A program made the position numbers and the translations under genes. A stretch of 9,513 nt of DNA, from positions 1 to 9,513 of the forward strand of contig CAMBLP010000084.1 in assembly GCA_945868195.1 (NCBI GenBank), written 5' to 3'. The stretch comes from Bordetella parapertussis (GTDB lineage: Bacteria; Pseudomonadota; Gammaproteobacteria; Burkholderiales; Burkholderiaceae_B). The notes beneath the pieces are model-generated. The model saw only the letters and a list, made by a program, of their open reading frames with translations. It did not search any database and was not told the origin of the DNA. Of this stretch, positions 1-6,153 are shown in pieces; within the stretch, counting starts at the first letter, position 1; every line of letters begins with the position of its first letter.

Positions 1-779
1 TGCACCAGCGTCAAGGGAATCGCCTTTAAGGCCTGGGCTTGCGCCAAGATATCCTCTTGAACAAAACATCGATGCCTCAAGTAATGGCTCTGAATACGGT
101 AGCGAGCGATCAAAGCCGCGCCATCGCTCGCGCCAAGGGCTGGCGCCTGAGCAGGATACATATTCATCGCAGCCTCGTAGGACAGCCATGCGCGAGCCAG
201 AGCTGCCTGCTCCTGTGGATGTTCTCTTTGGCAAAAAAGCTGATATCCATACTCAAGAATCGATTGTTTAGAGGACTCCGGTACTTGGGCTTTTAAGTTC
301 AGCCATAACGCTCGGCAACCCTCAGGCGGGCGTTCCATAAAATCCTCAATTTCCGTGTGGGTACACAAAAATGGACTGCGCAACAGCATTCTCTCAACTC
401 GGTCCGGATATGCAGACGCATATAACAAGGCCAGCGCACCGCCCCATGACCCACCCACCACGCTCCATCGCGACAGCCCAAAATAGGTTCGCAAACGTTC
501 AATATCGGCGATTAAATCGGACGTTTCATTGTGCTCAATGCCCCCTGCCGGACGACTCTGTCCACAGCCACGCTGGTCGTATTGAATGATCCAAGCCCGC
601 GCAGGATCAAAAAAGCGACGATGCAGCGCACTCGCCGAACTTCCGGGGCCGCCATGCAGCCAAACCACGGGCCAACCCTCGGGATTACCACTAGTTTGCC
701 AGTGGATTCGGTGCCCATCGCCCACGTCCAACCATCCTTGCGCCACAGGCTGAGCCTCTGGAAATAGCTTAGTTTTCAT
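1..779 (-). CDS. pip: Prolyl aminopeptidase (proline iminopeptidase), 3' end cut by window edge
   Basis: Alpha/beta-hydrolase of peptidase family S33, expected to release N-terminal proline from peptides in the cytoplasm. Reading leftward from the ATG at 779-777, 259 codons are open with no stop before the edge. Visible landmarks are HGGPG (residues 42-46, oxyanion hole), YDQRGCGQS (67-75), and the nucleophile elbow GGSWGG (109-114) with Ser111 as likely catalytic serine. The family usually has GGSWGS here, so the last position is a small change. The family is about 310-320 residues long, so the catalytic Asp and His should lie beyond the left edge and cannot be checked. The gene is divergent from pqqA, 115 nt away. 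Peptidases often accompany pqq clusters, but an aminopeptidase for N-terminal Pro is not the known PqqA-cutting enzyme, so a role in PQQ synthesis is unproven. The start is supported by the fit to the family N-terminus; no strong Shine-Dalgarno is seen. Confidence 0.93.
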   Translation of the reverse strand, partial: MKTKLFPEAQPVAQGWLDVGDGHRIHWQTSGNPEGWPVVWLHGGPGSSASALHRRFFDPARAWIIQYDQRGCGQSRPAGGIEHNETSDLIADIERLRTYFGLSRWSVVGGSWGGALALLYASAYPDRVERMLLRSPFLCTHTEIEDFMERPPEGCRALWLNLKAQVPESSKQSILEYGYQLFCQREHPQEQAALARAWLSYEAAMNMYPAQAPALGASDGAALIARYRIQSHYLRHRCFVQEDILAQAQALKAIPLTLV

Positions 780-799
780 GTGGATAACAATTCAAAAAG

Positions 800-829
800 T
801 TGTCCGTTGAAATGGATTTATTCTATATA
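800..829 (+). promoter_or_regulatory. Candidate sigma70-like promoter for pqqA
   Basis: TTGTCC (800-805) and TATATA (824-829) are separated by 18 nt, each matching 4 of 6 consensus bases. An overlapping TATACT at 826-831 is a better -10 but would need a 20-nt spacer. Transcription would begin near 836, giving a leader of about 60 nt before pqqA. This is inference from consensus matching only. Confidence 0.4.
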
Positions 830-841
830 CTTCACATTAAT

Positions 842-878
842 ACCACTAAGTGGTGTTGAGATACCGCCGTTCAACCAC
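842..878 (+). promoter_or_regulatory. Inverted repeats in the pqqA leader (operator or RNA switch candidate)
   Basis: ACCACT (842-847) and AGTGGT (849-854) form a perfect palindrome around A848. It extends outward as AAT/GTT with one G-T mismatch. The same GTGGT-G-TTGA segment (850-859) can instead pair with TCAACCAC (871-878) if one base is bulged. The two pairings exclude each other, and the second ends 5 nt before the Shine-Dalgarno of pqqA. Whether it acts as a DNA operator, an RNA element or neither is not known. Confidence 0.35.
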
Positions 879-894
879 ACTCTAGGAGACCGCT

Positions 895-969
895 ATGAAA
901 TGGGAAACACCATCAGCAATTGATCTGCGTTTTGGTTTTGAAATCACAATGTACATCGCCAATCGCTAA
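895..969 (+). CDS. pqqA: PQQ precursor peptide PqqA
   Basis: A 24-residue ribosomal peptide that is the substrate for pyrroloquinoline quinone. The conserved Glu-x-x-x-Tyr core is Glu16 and Tyr20 within FEITMYIANR, the two residues that are joined and become the PQQ skeleton. The N-terminus MKWETPS and the RFGFEITMYIANR tail are typical of proteobacterial PqqA. The start is well supported by AGGAG at 884-888, 6 nt before the ATG. The stop TAA is followed at once by a strong hairpin (979-1006), so pqqA is likely transcribed in excess over the enzymes. This suits a peptide consumed once per cofactor molecule. In the known pathway PqqD binds the peptide and PqqE modifies it, and a protease not encoded in this window must then trim it. 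Confidence 0.97.
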   Translation: MKWETPSAIDLRFGFEITMYIANR

Positions 970-978
970 TTGTTTTCA

Positions 979-1014
979 AAAGGCCGAGACGCATGTCTCG
1001 GCCTTTCTTCTTTT
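979..1014 (+). terminator. Intrinsic terminator/attenuator between pqqA and pqqB
   Basis: AAAGGCCGAGAC (979-990) and GTCTCGGCCTTT (995-1006) form a perfect 12-bp stem with a GCAT loop, followed by a pyrimidine-rich CTTCTTTT (1007-1014). The run of U is interrupted by two C, so partial rather than full termination is expected. That would give abundant pqqA message and some read-through into pqqBCDE. No separate promoter fits between it and pqqB, whose start is only 8 nt downstream. Confidence 0.85.
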
Positions 1015-1022
1015 GAGTTGTG

Positions 1023-1937
1023 ATGCAAATACGCGTGTTAGGCTCCGCAGCAGGCGGAGGTTTTCCACAATGGAACTGCAATTGCCTGAACTGCTCAGGT
1101 GTGCGCCAAGGTAGCATCAAAGCGCAAGCGCGAACTCAGTCTTCTATCAGCGTTGGTAAGGGCTCCCAAGATTGGGCGTTGATCAACGCATCTCCCGATA
1201 TTCTGACCCAAATTAAAAATACGCCCGTCTTGCAACCCGCGCGACAGATTCGCGACAGCGGCATTGCCGCAGTGGTCTTGATGGATGCTCAAGTCGATCA
1301 CGTCACCGGGTTGATGATGTTGCGAGAAAGAAATTCGCCGCTGCCCATTTATGCGACCCAACAAGTTTTCGATGATCTCACCACGGGCCTGCCTTTGGTA
1401 AAAACTCTCGCGCATTACTGCACGGTAGCGCAACGTCTGATTCATCCCGACCAAGAGGGCTTCAGCATTCCCGAACTCCAGGGCATCGCCTTCAAACCCG
1501 TCACGCTTTCGAGCAAAGCACCGCCCTACTCGCCACACCGCCACGACCCGCATCCCGGCGACAATATCGGACTACTCATCACGAAAGTCGCGACAGGTAA
1601 AAAAGCATTCTATGCACCGGGCCTTGGCATGCTCGAACCACAAGTCGAACAAGCAATGCGCGAAGCTGACGTCCTGTTGGTCGACGGCACGTTTTGGACT
1701 GACGATGAAATGATCAGCACGGGACTCTCGTCCAAACGCGCCATTGATATGGGTCATCTCGCGCAATCAGGCTCAGGTGGCATGATTGAGGCTTTAGCGC
1801 CCTACTCAACCAAGCGTCGCATTTTGATTCACATCAACAACACGAACCCAATTCTTCGCGAGGACTCCCCGCAAGCATTGCAACTCAAAGCGCTCGGCAT
1901 CGAAGTCGCCTTCGATGGCATGCACATTGAAATATAG
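1023..1937 (+). CDS. pqqB: PQQ biosynthesis protein PqqB (metallo-beta-lactamase fold)
   Basis: A 304-residue metallo-hydrolase-fold protein, the usual family length. In the pathway it is assigned to oxidation of the trimmed Glu-Tyr intermediate before PqqC. The N-terminus VLGSAAGGGFPQWNCNC is diagnostic. Cys19, Cys21 and Cys24 (CNCxxC) fit the structural zinc site. DAQVDH (88-93) replaces the canonical HxHxDH of the fold, as is usual for PqqB. HINNTNPI (270-277) is the conserved C-terminal loop with a metal-ligand histidine. I place the start at ATG 1023 rather than GTG 1020. The only Shine-Dalgarno-like GAG (1015-1017) is 5 nt from the ATG but 2 nt from the GTG, and family members begin with Met directly before the xI/V-VLGSAAGG strand. 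The ribosome site touches the T-tract of the preceding terminator. pqqC begins 10 nt after the stop. Confidence 0.96.
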   Translation: MQIRVLGSAAGGGFPQWNCNCLNCSGVRQGSIKAQARTQSSISVGKGSQDWALINASPDILTQIKNTPVLQPARQIRDSGIAAVVLMDAQVDHVTGLMMLRERNSPLPIYATQQVFDDLTTGLPLVKTLAHYCTVAQRLIHPDQEGFSIPELQGIAFKPVTLSSKAPPYSPHRHDPHPGDNIGLLITKVATGKKAFYAPGLGMLEPQVEQAMREADVLLVDGTFWTDDEMISTGLSSKRAIDMGHLAQSGSGGMIEALAPYSTKRRILIHINNTNPILREDSPQALQLKALGIEVAFDGMHIEI

Positions 1938-1947
1938 AGATTGAATC

Positions 1948-2661
1948 ATGATCACTTCCAAATCAGCCTGGAGTCGCGAAGAGTTTGAAGCCCAGCTTCG
2001 CGCGAAAGGTCAGAGCTATCACATCCATCATCCTTTCAATGTCAAAATGAATGCAGGCGAATGTTCTAAAGAACAAATTCGCGGCTGGGTCCTGAATCGT
2101 TTTTATTACCAGTGGATCATCCCCATCAAAGACGCTGCGGTCATGTCCAACTGCCAAGATCGCGAAACGCGCCGCAGATGGATTTCCAGAATACTGGATC
2201 ATGACGGCTTTGGTGAATACAAGACAGATACAGAGTGCGGCGGCCTCGAAGCCTGGACGCGGCTTGGTCTGGCTGTTGGTTTGGATCGTGAAACGCTGTG
2301 GTCTCTCAAAGAGGTTGAGCCAGCAGTAAAGTTCGCCTGTGATGCTTATGTTAATTTTGCGCGTCAGCAACCCTGGCAAGAGGCCATCTGTTCATCCTTG
2401 ACAGAAATGTTCGCACCTCAAATTCATAAAGATCGCCTGGCGACCTGGCCCACGCACTACCCTTGGATTGAGGCCAGTGGTTTGCATTATTTTCGATCGC
2501 GTATCCCTCTCGCGCAACGAGACGTTGACCATGGACTCGAGGTCACGCTTAATCACTTTACGACACGCGCGCAGCAAGAGCGCGCACTCGATATTTTGCA
2601 GTTCAAGCTTGATATTTTGTGGTCAATGCTTGATGCCATTGAACGAGCGTATCCAACATGA
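1948..2661 (+). CDS. pqqC: Pyrroloquinoline-quinone synthase PqqC
   Basis: Cofactorless oxidase catalysing the last step, ring closure and eight-electron oxidation of AHQQ to PQQ using O2. It has 237 residues and an all-helical TENA/THI-4-like fold. By alignment from memory with Klebsiella PqqC, the active-site set is conserved: Arg51, Gln55, Lys61, His85 (LDHDG), Glu153, His160, Arg163, Tyr181, Arg185 and Lys220 ([13 protein letters not shown]). Two oddities stand out. About five extra residues follow HDG (88-97, with acidic and polar character). The protein also ends at AYPT, lacking the roughly 20-residue RPPYH-type tail found in many 250-residue homologues. Neither removes a known catalytic residue. 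The start has a weak AGAGA upstream and matches the family N-terminus. The stop overlaps the pqqD start as ATGA, implying translational coupling. Confidence 0.96.
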   Translation: MITSKSAWSREEFEAQLRAKGQSYHIHHPFNVKMNAGECSKEQIRGWVLNRFYYQWIIPIKDAAVMSNCQDRETRRRWISRILDHDGFGEYKTDTECGGLEAWTRLGLAVGLDRETLWSLKEVEPAVKFACDAYVNFARQQPWQEAICSSLTEMFAPQIHKDRLATWPTHYPWIEASGLHYFRSRIPLAQRDVDHGLEVTLNHFTTRAQQERALDILQFKLDILWSMLDAIERAYPT

Positions 2662-2936
2662 GTGAGACCAACGCTGCCCCACTCCCTGAGCGTCCCCGTC
2701 TCAACAGACTTTTCCGCTTACAGTGGGAAGAAGTCCAACAAGCTTATGTGCTTTTATACCCAGAGGGTATGGTCAAGCTGAATCAGAGTGCCGCAGAAAT
2801 TTTAAAGCGCTGCGATGGGTCGCTCACTGTTGCTGAACTGATCGCCGAGCTCCAACTGGCCTTCGGGGAAGCCGATCTGCGTGACCCTGTCGAAGGCATG
2901 CTACGCGCAGCCTTTGAAAAAGACTGGATCCAATAG
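2658..2936 (+). CDS. pqqD: PqqA peptide chaperone PqqD
   Basis: A 92-residue protein that binds the PqqA peptide tightly and presents it to the radical SAM enzyme PqqE. It is the founding RiPP recognition element fold. Recognisable parts are the N-terminal [16 protein letters not shown] strand region, [18 protein letters not shown] (residues 32-49) and the helix around [11 protein letters not shown]. The acidic, helical C-terminus closes with DWIQ. Length matches standalone PqqD proteins, and it is not fused to PqqC or PqqE as in some methylotrophs. It overlaps pqqC by 4 nt and pqqE begins 15 nt after its stop, so equal expression of the three is likely. Confidence 0.96.
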   Translation: MSETNAAPLPERPRLNRLFRLQWEEVQQAYVLLYPEGMVKLNQSAAEILKRCDGSLTVAELIAELQLAFGEADLRDPVEGMLRAAFEKDWIQ

Positions 2937-2951
2937 GATCACCTTCAGACG

Positions 2952-4091
2952 ATGACTCAGCCTGTTATCAATCCGCCCTTTTGGTTGCTCGCCGAGCTGA
3001 CGTATCGCTGCCCTTTGCACTGCGTGTTTTGCTACAACCCAGTCAACTACAACAGCATTAATAATGAACTGAGTACAGACGAGTGGATTCGTGTCATGCG
3101 TGAAGCGCGTGCACTCGGGGCAGCTCAGCTGGGGTTTTCTGGTGGCGAACCTTTGCTGCGCGATGACCTAGATATCTTAGTCGCAGAGGCACGACAGCTT
3201 GGCTTTTATACCAACTTGATTACCTCTGGTGTGGGGCTCAATGAAAAAAGAATCGCCTCACTCAAGCAAGCGGGCCTTGATCACATTCAACTTTCATTTC
3301 AAGACTCCACGCAGGAGATGAATGATTTTCTGAGCAGCACGAAAACATTCGAGCTCAAGAAAAAAGTCGCAGGCTTGATTAAAAAGTATGACTATCCGAT
3401 GGTGATGAATGTCGTCCTCCATCGTCATAACATCCCGCATGTCGATAAAATTATCGATATGGCGCTTGAGCTAGAGGCAGAATACTTAGAGCTTGCCAAT
3501 ACACAGTATTACGGCTGGGCGATGAAAAATCGCCAACAGCTTCTCCCGACGCGAGAGCAACTCGTCGCCGCCGAGGCGACTGTGAATGCATACCGCGAAA
3601 AAATTGGCAAACGCTGCAAGTTGCTTTTTGTCGTACCTGATTATTTTGAAGAACGTCCAAAAGCCTGCATGAACGGCTGGGGCTCGATCTTTTTAGATAT
3701 TGCGCCGGATGGCGCCGCCTTGCCTTGCCACAACGCCAGAGAGTTGCCTGGTCTCAATATTCCCAACGTGAAAGATCATTCCATCAGAGAGATTTGGCAT
3801 GAGAGCCAGGCATTTAATTTCTTCCGGGGTGATAGCTGGATGCAAGAACCGTGTCGCTCTTGTTCAGAGAAAGAAAAGGACTTCGGTGGTTGTCGGTGCC
3901 AGGCCTTTTTACTGACCGGGGATGCGGCCGCAACCGATCCGGTTTGCGCCAAATCGCCCAAGCATCATATTGTGAAGCAGGCGATTAGCGAAGCCGCACT
4001 AATCCAGCACGGTCAACCGCCTCAAACTGAACACCCGCTTGTGTTTCGCACTGATAAAAACTCGCGTTTGCTTGGCGACGCAAAGCGCTAA
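2952..4091 (+). CDS. pqqE: PqqA peptide cyclase PqqE (radical SAM/SPASM)
   Basis: A 379-residue iron-sulfur enzyme that forms the carbon-carbon bond between Glu16 and Tyr20 of PqqA, the first committed step. The radical SAM cluster motif is Cys20-x3-Cys24-x2-Cys27 (RCPLHCVFC), followed by the SAM-binding GGEP at 64-67. The C-terminal SPASM domain supplies Cys239, Cys259, Cys314 and Cys316 for one auxiliary cluster. Cys301, Cys304, Asp310 and Cys332 supply the other, in the same spacing as the Methylobacterium enzyme, where an aspartate is an unusual cluster ligand. All expected ligands are present, so the enzyme should be functional. The tail after about residue 340 is polar and of no evident function. 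The Shine-Dalgarno is weak: AGGA at 2935-2938 is 13 nt away, so translation may depend on coupling to pqqD. It is the last gene of the cluster and converges with the yqjK-like gene. Confidence 0.97.
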   Translation: MTQPVINPPFWLLAELTYRCPLHCVFCYNPVNYNSINNELSTDEWIRVMREARALGAAQLGFSGGEPLLRDDLDILVAEARQLGFYTNLITSGVGLNEKRIASLKQAGLDHIQLSFQDSTQEMNDFLSSTKTFELKKKVAGLIKKYDYPMVMNVVLHRHNIPHVDKIIDMALELEAEYLELANTQYYGWAMKNRQQLLPTREQLVAAEATVNAYREKIGKRCKLLFVVPDYFEERPKACMNGWGSIFLDIAPDGAALPCHNARELPGLNIPNVKDHSIREIWHESQAFNFFRGDSWMQEPCRSCSEKEKDFGGCRCQAFLLTGDAAATDPVCAKSPKHHIVKQAISEAALIQHGQPPQTEHPLVFRTDKNSRLLGDAKR

Positions 4092-4125
4092 GTCAGGTCA
4101 TCGCACAAAATCTAAATAAAGAATT
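4092..4125 (+). other. Convergent intergenic gap with no recognisable terminator
   Basis: Only 34 nt separate the stop of pqqE from the stop of the oppositely oriented yqjK-like gene. The stretch is A-rich (AATCTAAATAAAGAATTT) and I find no hairpin in it. Either the two transcripts end inside each other's genes or termination is Rho-dependent. Confidence 0.4.
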
Positions 4126-4518
4126 TCATATGTCAGGACGAGAACCCGAATGTGGTTGTTGGGTATCCTGCGCGGTCGCCGCGACCGCTTGCCAAACAGC
4201 CACGCCTACACCAAACCATTTAAGCCAATGCCAACGTTTGCCGACGAACAACGACGAGAGCGAAGCCGTAAGATAGGGATACTGACCGGCCAGAGAAAAT
4301 GCCTGCCCCAGAAACCCAGCGAACCCAGGGTGTCCACCACCATCTGCATCATCCCGTCGCCTAGGGCGCAGCAACCCTCCCAACCAATGTCGTGGTCTCA
4401 ACTCACGGCCAAGCTGCGCAGTATGAAACGCTAAAGCTTCACGCTCATACGCGGCGCGCGCGCGCAAATATTCAATGCGTGCCTGGCGGGCAGGAACTAC
4501 TTCATTGCGTTTATTCAT
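4126..4518 (-). CDS. YqjK-like small membrane-associated protein
   Basis: A 130-residue protein of unknown biochemical function. The N-terminal half is a basic, probably helical segment (residues 10-45, many Arg and Ala). Then comes an Arg/Asp/Gly-rich linker (51-65). A hydrophobic C-terminal part runs from PYLTASLSSLF (81-91) to WHWLKWFGVGVAVWQAVAAT (97-116), probably one membrane segment. The Trp-rich FGVGVAVW stretch resembles the FGVWSAW region of Escherichia coli YqjK. The assignment rests on this and on gene order after YqjD- and YqjE-like genes. An upstream in-frame ATG would add 26 residues, but the ATG at 4518 is preceded by GGGAGGG with proper spacing and avoids a long overlap with the previous gene. 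It overlaps the yqjE-like stop by 8 nt, suggesting coupled translation. Confidence 0.75.
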   Translation of the reverse strand: MNKRNEVVPARQARIEYLRARAAYEREALAFHTAQLGRELRPRHWLGGLLRPRRRDDADGGGHPGFAGFLGQAFSLAGQYPYLTASLSSLFVGKRWHWLKWFGVGVAVWQAVAATAQDTQQPHSGSRPDI

Positions 4519-4960
4519 GGTGCCCTCCCGTCTTTCGATTCGTTTCCGACTCTGCTGACGCATCGGGCTCTCGCAAACCTTGTGCGAAGGATTCACGCAA
4601 GCTCCCCAGCACCACCAAATCTCGATGCAGCTCTTCGAGTGAAGCTGAAAAGGGGGTAGGTTCTGTTTTCAGTCGGTGACAGACTCGCCAGATCAACCCA
4701 ACACCGATCAAGGCATACGCGCTTGTGAGCAGGCCGATTGCCCAATAGCGATAATCTGTGTCCCAAAAGAAAGCCACAAACAGAAATGAGCCCACCACCA
4801 TGGCAAGCAGCAAAAACAAAGCCGCCGTCAGCAAGAGTGCGGCGAGAGAAAACAGTCGATGCTTTTGCTCGGCCATCTCGGCACCGAAAAGCTCAATACG
4901 CGTACGAAGGATCGCGACGAGATCGCCCGCCACTGTGCTCAGATTTTCACGAATCCCCAT
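4511..4960 (-). CDS. YqjE-like phage-holin-superfamily membrane protein
   Basis: A 149-residue inner-membrane protein. An amphipathic N-terminal helix (residues 1-36, MGIRENLSTVAGDLVAILRT onward) leads into a very hydrophobic segment at about 37-65 and a second at about 73-93. A polar, charged cytoplasmic tail of about 55 residues ends in GGHHE. This layout, with LRTRIELFGAEMAEQK before the first membrane span, is that of the YqjE/DUF1469 proteins, grouped in the putative actinobacterial holin X / holin superfamily III. Despite the name, no lysis role is implied: there is no phage context. The gene follows the DUF883 gene by 6 nt and overlaps the next, as in the yqjD-yqjE-yqjK order of enterobacteria. 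No good Shine-Dalgarno precedes its start, so coupling to yqjD is likely. Confidence 0.85.
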   Translation of the reverse strand: MGIRENLSTVAGDLVAILRTRIELFGAEMAEQKHRLFSLAALLLTAALFLLLAMVVGSFLFVAFFWDTDYRYWAIGLLTSAYALIGVGLIWRVCHRLKTEPTPFSASLEELHRDLVVLGSLRESFAQGLREPDASAESETNRKTGGHHE

Positions 4961-4966
4961 ATCGAA

Positions 4967-5293
4967 TTAACGACGGCTGATCAGTAAACCAACGACCAAA
5001 CCAATCACGCCAGCGGCGGCGATCGCTTGCCAGGGATTGTCATGTACATATTCATCTGCTTCGCGTGCGACGCGCTTGCCCTCGCGAACAGCTGAAACCT
5101 TGCTGTCATGCAAAGCTTCGCGTGTCGAGCGCAATGACTCTACGGCCTTGGCTCTTAGCTCCGTTGCCTCCTCGCCACTGGCCGCAGCGGCCTCTCTGAG
5201 AAAACCCTCCGCTTCGTCCAAGGCGGCTTTCATTCCCGCTAGAAGCTTTTCCTGGGCGGAAGTCTCTGTGGTAGTTGCTTGGGTCTGCTTCAT
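4967..5293 (-). CDS. YqjD/ElaB-like DUF883 protein, C-tail membrane anchor
   Basis: A 108-residue protein. A long charged, Ala-rich helical region (about 12-82, coiled-coil-like) is followed by the conserved DNPWQAIAAAGVIGLVVGLLISRR end (85-108), a single C-terminal membrane span closed by two arginines. This C-terminal anchor with the NPW motif defines the DUF883 group. E. coli YqjD and ElaB bind ribosomes at the inner membrane in stationary phase, and the same role here is inferred by family. Longer in-frame starts exist upstream, but ATG 5293 has GGAG 6 nt before it and gives the usual family length. The gene begins 28 nt after the stop of the solute-binding-domain gene, without a terminator between them. 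Confidence 0.87.
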   Translation of the reverse strand: MKQTQATTTETSAQEKLLAGMKAALDEAEGFLREAAAASGEEATELRAKAVESLRSTREALHDSKVSAVREGKRVAREADEYVHDNPWQAIAAAGVIGLVVGLLISRR

Positions 5294-5321
5294 TTTGCTC
5301 TCCATCGATGAACTGCAAGAT

Positions 5322-6041
5322 TTATGGCGCGACCGAAAGCCCTTTAACATGGTGTTTAGCAATCAACTCCGCCACGAAACCGGAGGCCTTGGCCTCTTGA
5401 ACAAAAACCTGCAACCATTTCGCGGCCTCTGATCGCCCCTTGGGTACGCCGACTGATTGCTGCACCGAGGTGAACTGGCCCTCGAGGATTCTGGATCCTG
5501 GAATCTTTTCAACATCCTGCAACAAACCCGGTTTTAGGCTCGCCATCGCTTCGAGCTTTTGGGAAAGGAATAACTCTAGTGTCGCATCAAAACCTTCGGC
5601 GTGTATTAATTTCGCATGCTTTATATTTCTAACCAACCATAAGTCATAGGCGCTACGTGCCGCGACTGCGATGCGGTGACCTGGCCGATCGACCTCGCTC
5701 GCGTGGCGCAGCGACGAACCCGCGGGAACTAAATATGTGGCTTCGATTTCGACATACGCAGAAGTAAAATCAATTTTCTCAGCGCGTTTAGGCTCGGAAC
5801 CAATTAAACCAATGTCCCAAACACCATCAAGCGCAGCGTCCGCAAGCTCGCCCGGCGTAGCAAAAGGAACCAACTCGAGTTCTACACCCAGCTTTTGGGC
5901 GATCGCATACGCCATGTCCGGCGCAACCCCCTCGGGAGAACCGTCCGTTGACTTACCCGTGACAAGTAAAAAATTGAGTACATTAATGCCGGCTCTCAGC
6001 TTACCTGTTGGAGCAATTTCAGATAGTAGTTGTTGATGCAT
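5322..6041 (-). CDS. Bac_3-type substrate-binding-domain protein, apparently cytoplasmic
   Basis: A 239-residue protein of the family 3 solute-binding fold, as in ABC amino-acid binding proteins. It begins IAPTGKLRAGIN (residues 9-20), has GVAPDMAYAIAQKLGVELELVPF (38-60), the hinge-region signature WDIGLIGSEPKRAEKIDFTSAYV (75-97) and the second-lobe start RIAVAARSAYDLW (123-135). With the start at 6041 there is no signal peptide or lipobox. The longer start at 6098 adds 19 residues that also lack a hydrophobic core after basic residues. I prefer 6041, where a GGTGA lies 5 nt upstream. No permease or ATPase gene is adjacent. Unexported proteins of this type occur in other proteobacteria. The ligand cannot be told from sequence. 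It is divergent from the hydroxy-acid oxidase gene and heads a likely unit with the three yqj-like genes. Confidence 0.85.
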   Translation of the reverse strand: MHQQLLSEIAPTGKLRAGINVLNFLLVTGKSTDGSPEGVAPDMAYAIAQKLGVELELVPFATPGELADAALDGVWDIGLIGSEPKRAEKIDFTSAYVEIEATYLVPAGSSLRHASEVDRPGHRIAVAARSAYDLWLVRNIKHAKLIHAEGFDATLELFLSQKLEAMASLKPGLLQDVEKIPGSRILEGQFTSVQQSVGVPKGRSEAAKWLQVFVQEAKASGFVAELIAKHHVKGLSVAP

Positions 6042-6069
6042 CGCAGTCACCAAAAAGTTGTGGCAAGAA

Positions 6070-6098
6070 ATCGTAGGCGCGGTGTTGACAAATGACAT
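6070..6098 (-). promoter_or_regulatory. Weak candidate promoter for the substrate-binding-domain gene
   Basis: On the minus strand ATGTCA (6098-6093) and TACGAT (6075-6070) are spaced 17 nt apart, each 4 of 6 to consensus. The start would fall near 6063, giving a leader of about 22 nt to the ATG at 6041. It would also place the longer ATG at 6098 upstream of transcription. It overlaps the -35 of the opposite promoter. Confidence 0.25.
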
Positions 6099-6113
6099 CC
6101 CGCCGCCTAACTT
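6085..6113 (+). promoter_or_regulatory. Candidate sigma70 promoter for the hydroxy-acid oxidase gene
   Basis: A perfect -35 TTGACA (6085-6090) is followed after exactly 17 nt by TAACTT (6108-6113), 3 of 6 to the -10 consensus. Transcription would begin near 6120, which supports ATG 6154 over in-frame ATGs at 6058 and 6115 as the translation start. Confidence 0.45.
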
Positions 6114-6153
6114 GATGGTAAACCATCATTCGAAGAAACCTAGCAATTTAAAC

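Noticed and set aside
782..792. GGATAACAATT, identical to half of the E. coli lac operator
   Set aside because: An 11-base match without the other half-site and with no LacI-type regulator or sugar genes nearby; best taken as chance.
1095..1553. 152-codon open frame on the minus strand inside pqqB
   Set aside because: It lies opposite a strongly conserved pqqB sequence, resembles no family, and has no ribosome site; a shadow frame.
4392..4679. 95-codon plus-strand open frame over the yqjK/yqjE-like genes
   Set aside because: The minus-strand genes have membrane segments, coupled starts and the expected gene order; the plus-strand frame has none of these.
4511..4960. Holin annotation as a sign of prophage
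   Set aside because: The protein belongs with chromosomal YqjE-type proteins and sits between yqjD- and yqjK-like genes; no endolysin, spanin or other phage gene is present.
6058..6153. N-terminal extension of the hydroxy-acid oxidase from ATG 6058 or 6115
   Set aside because: The residues do not resemble the family N-terminus, both starts lie before the inferred transcription start, and 6058 is only 17 nt from the start of the divergent gene.
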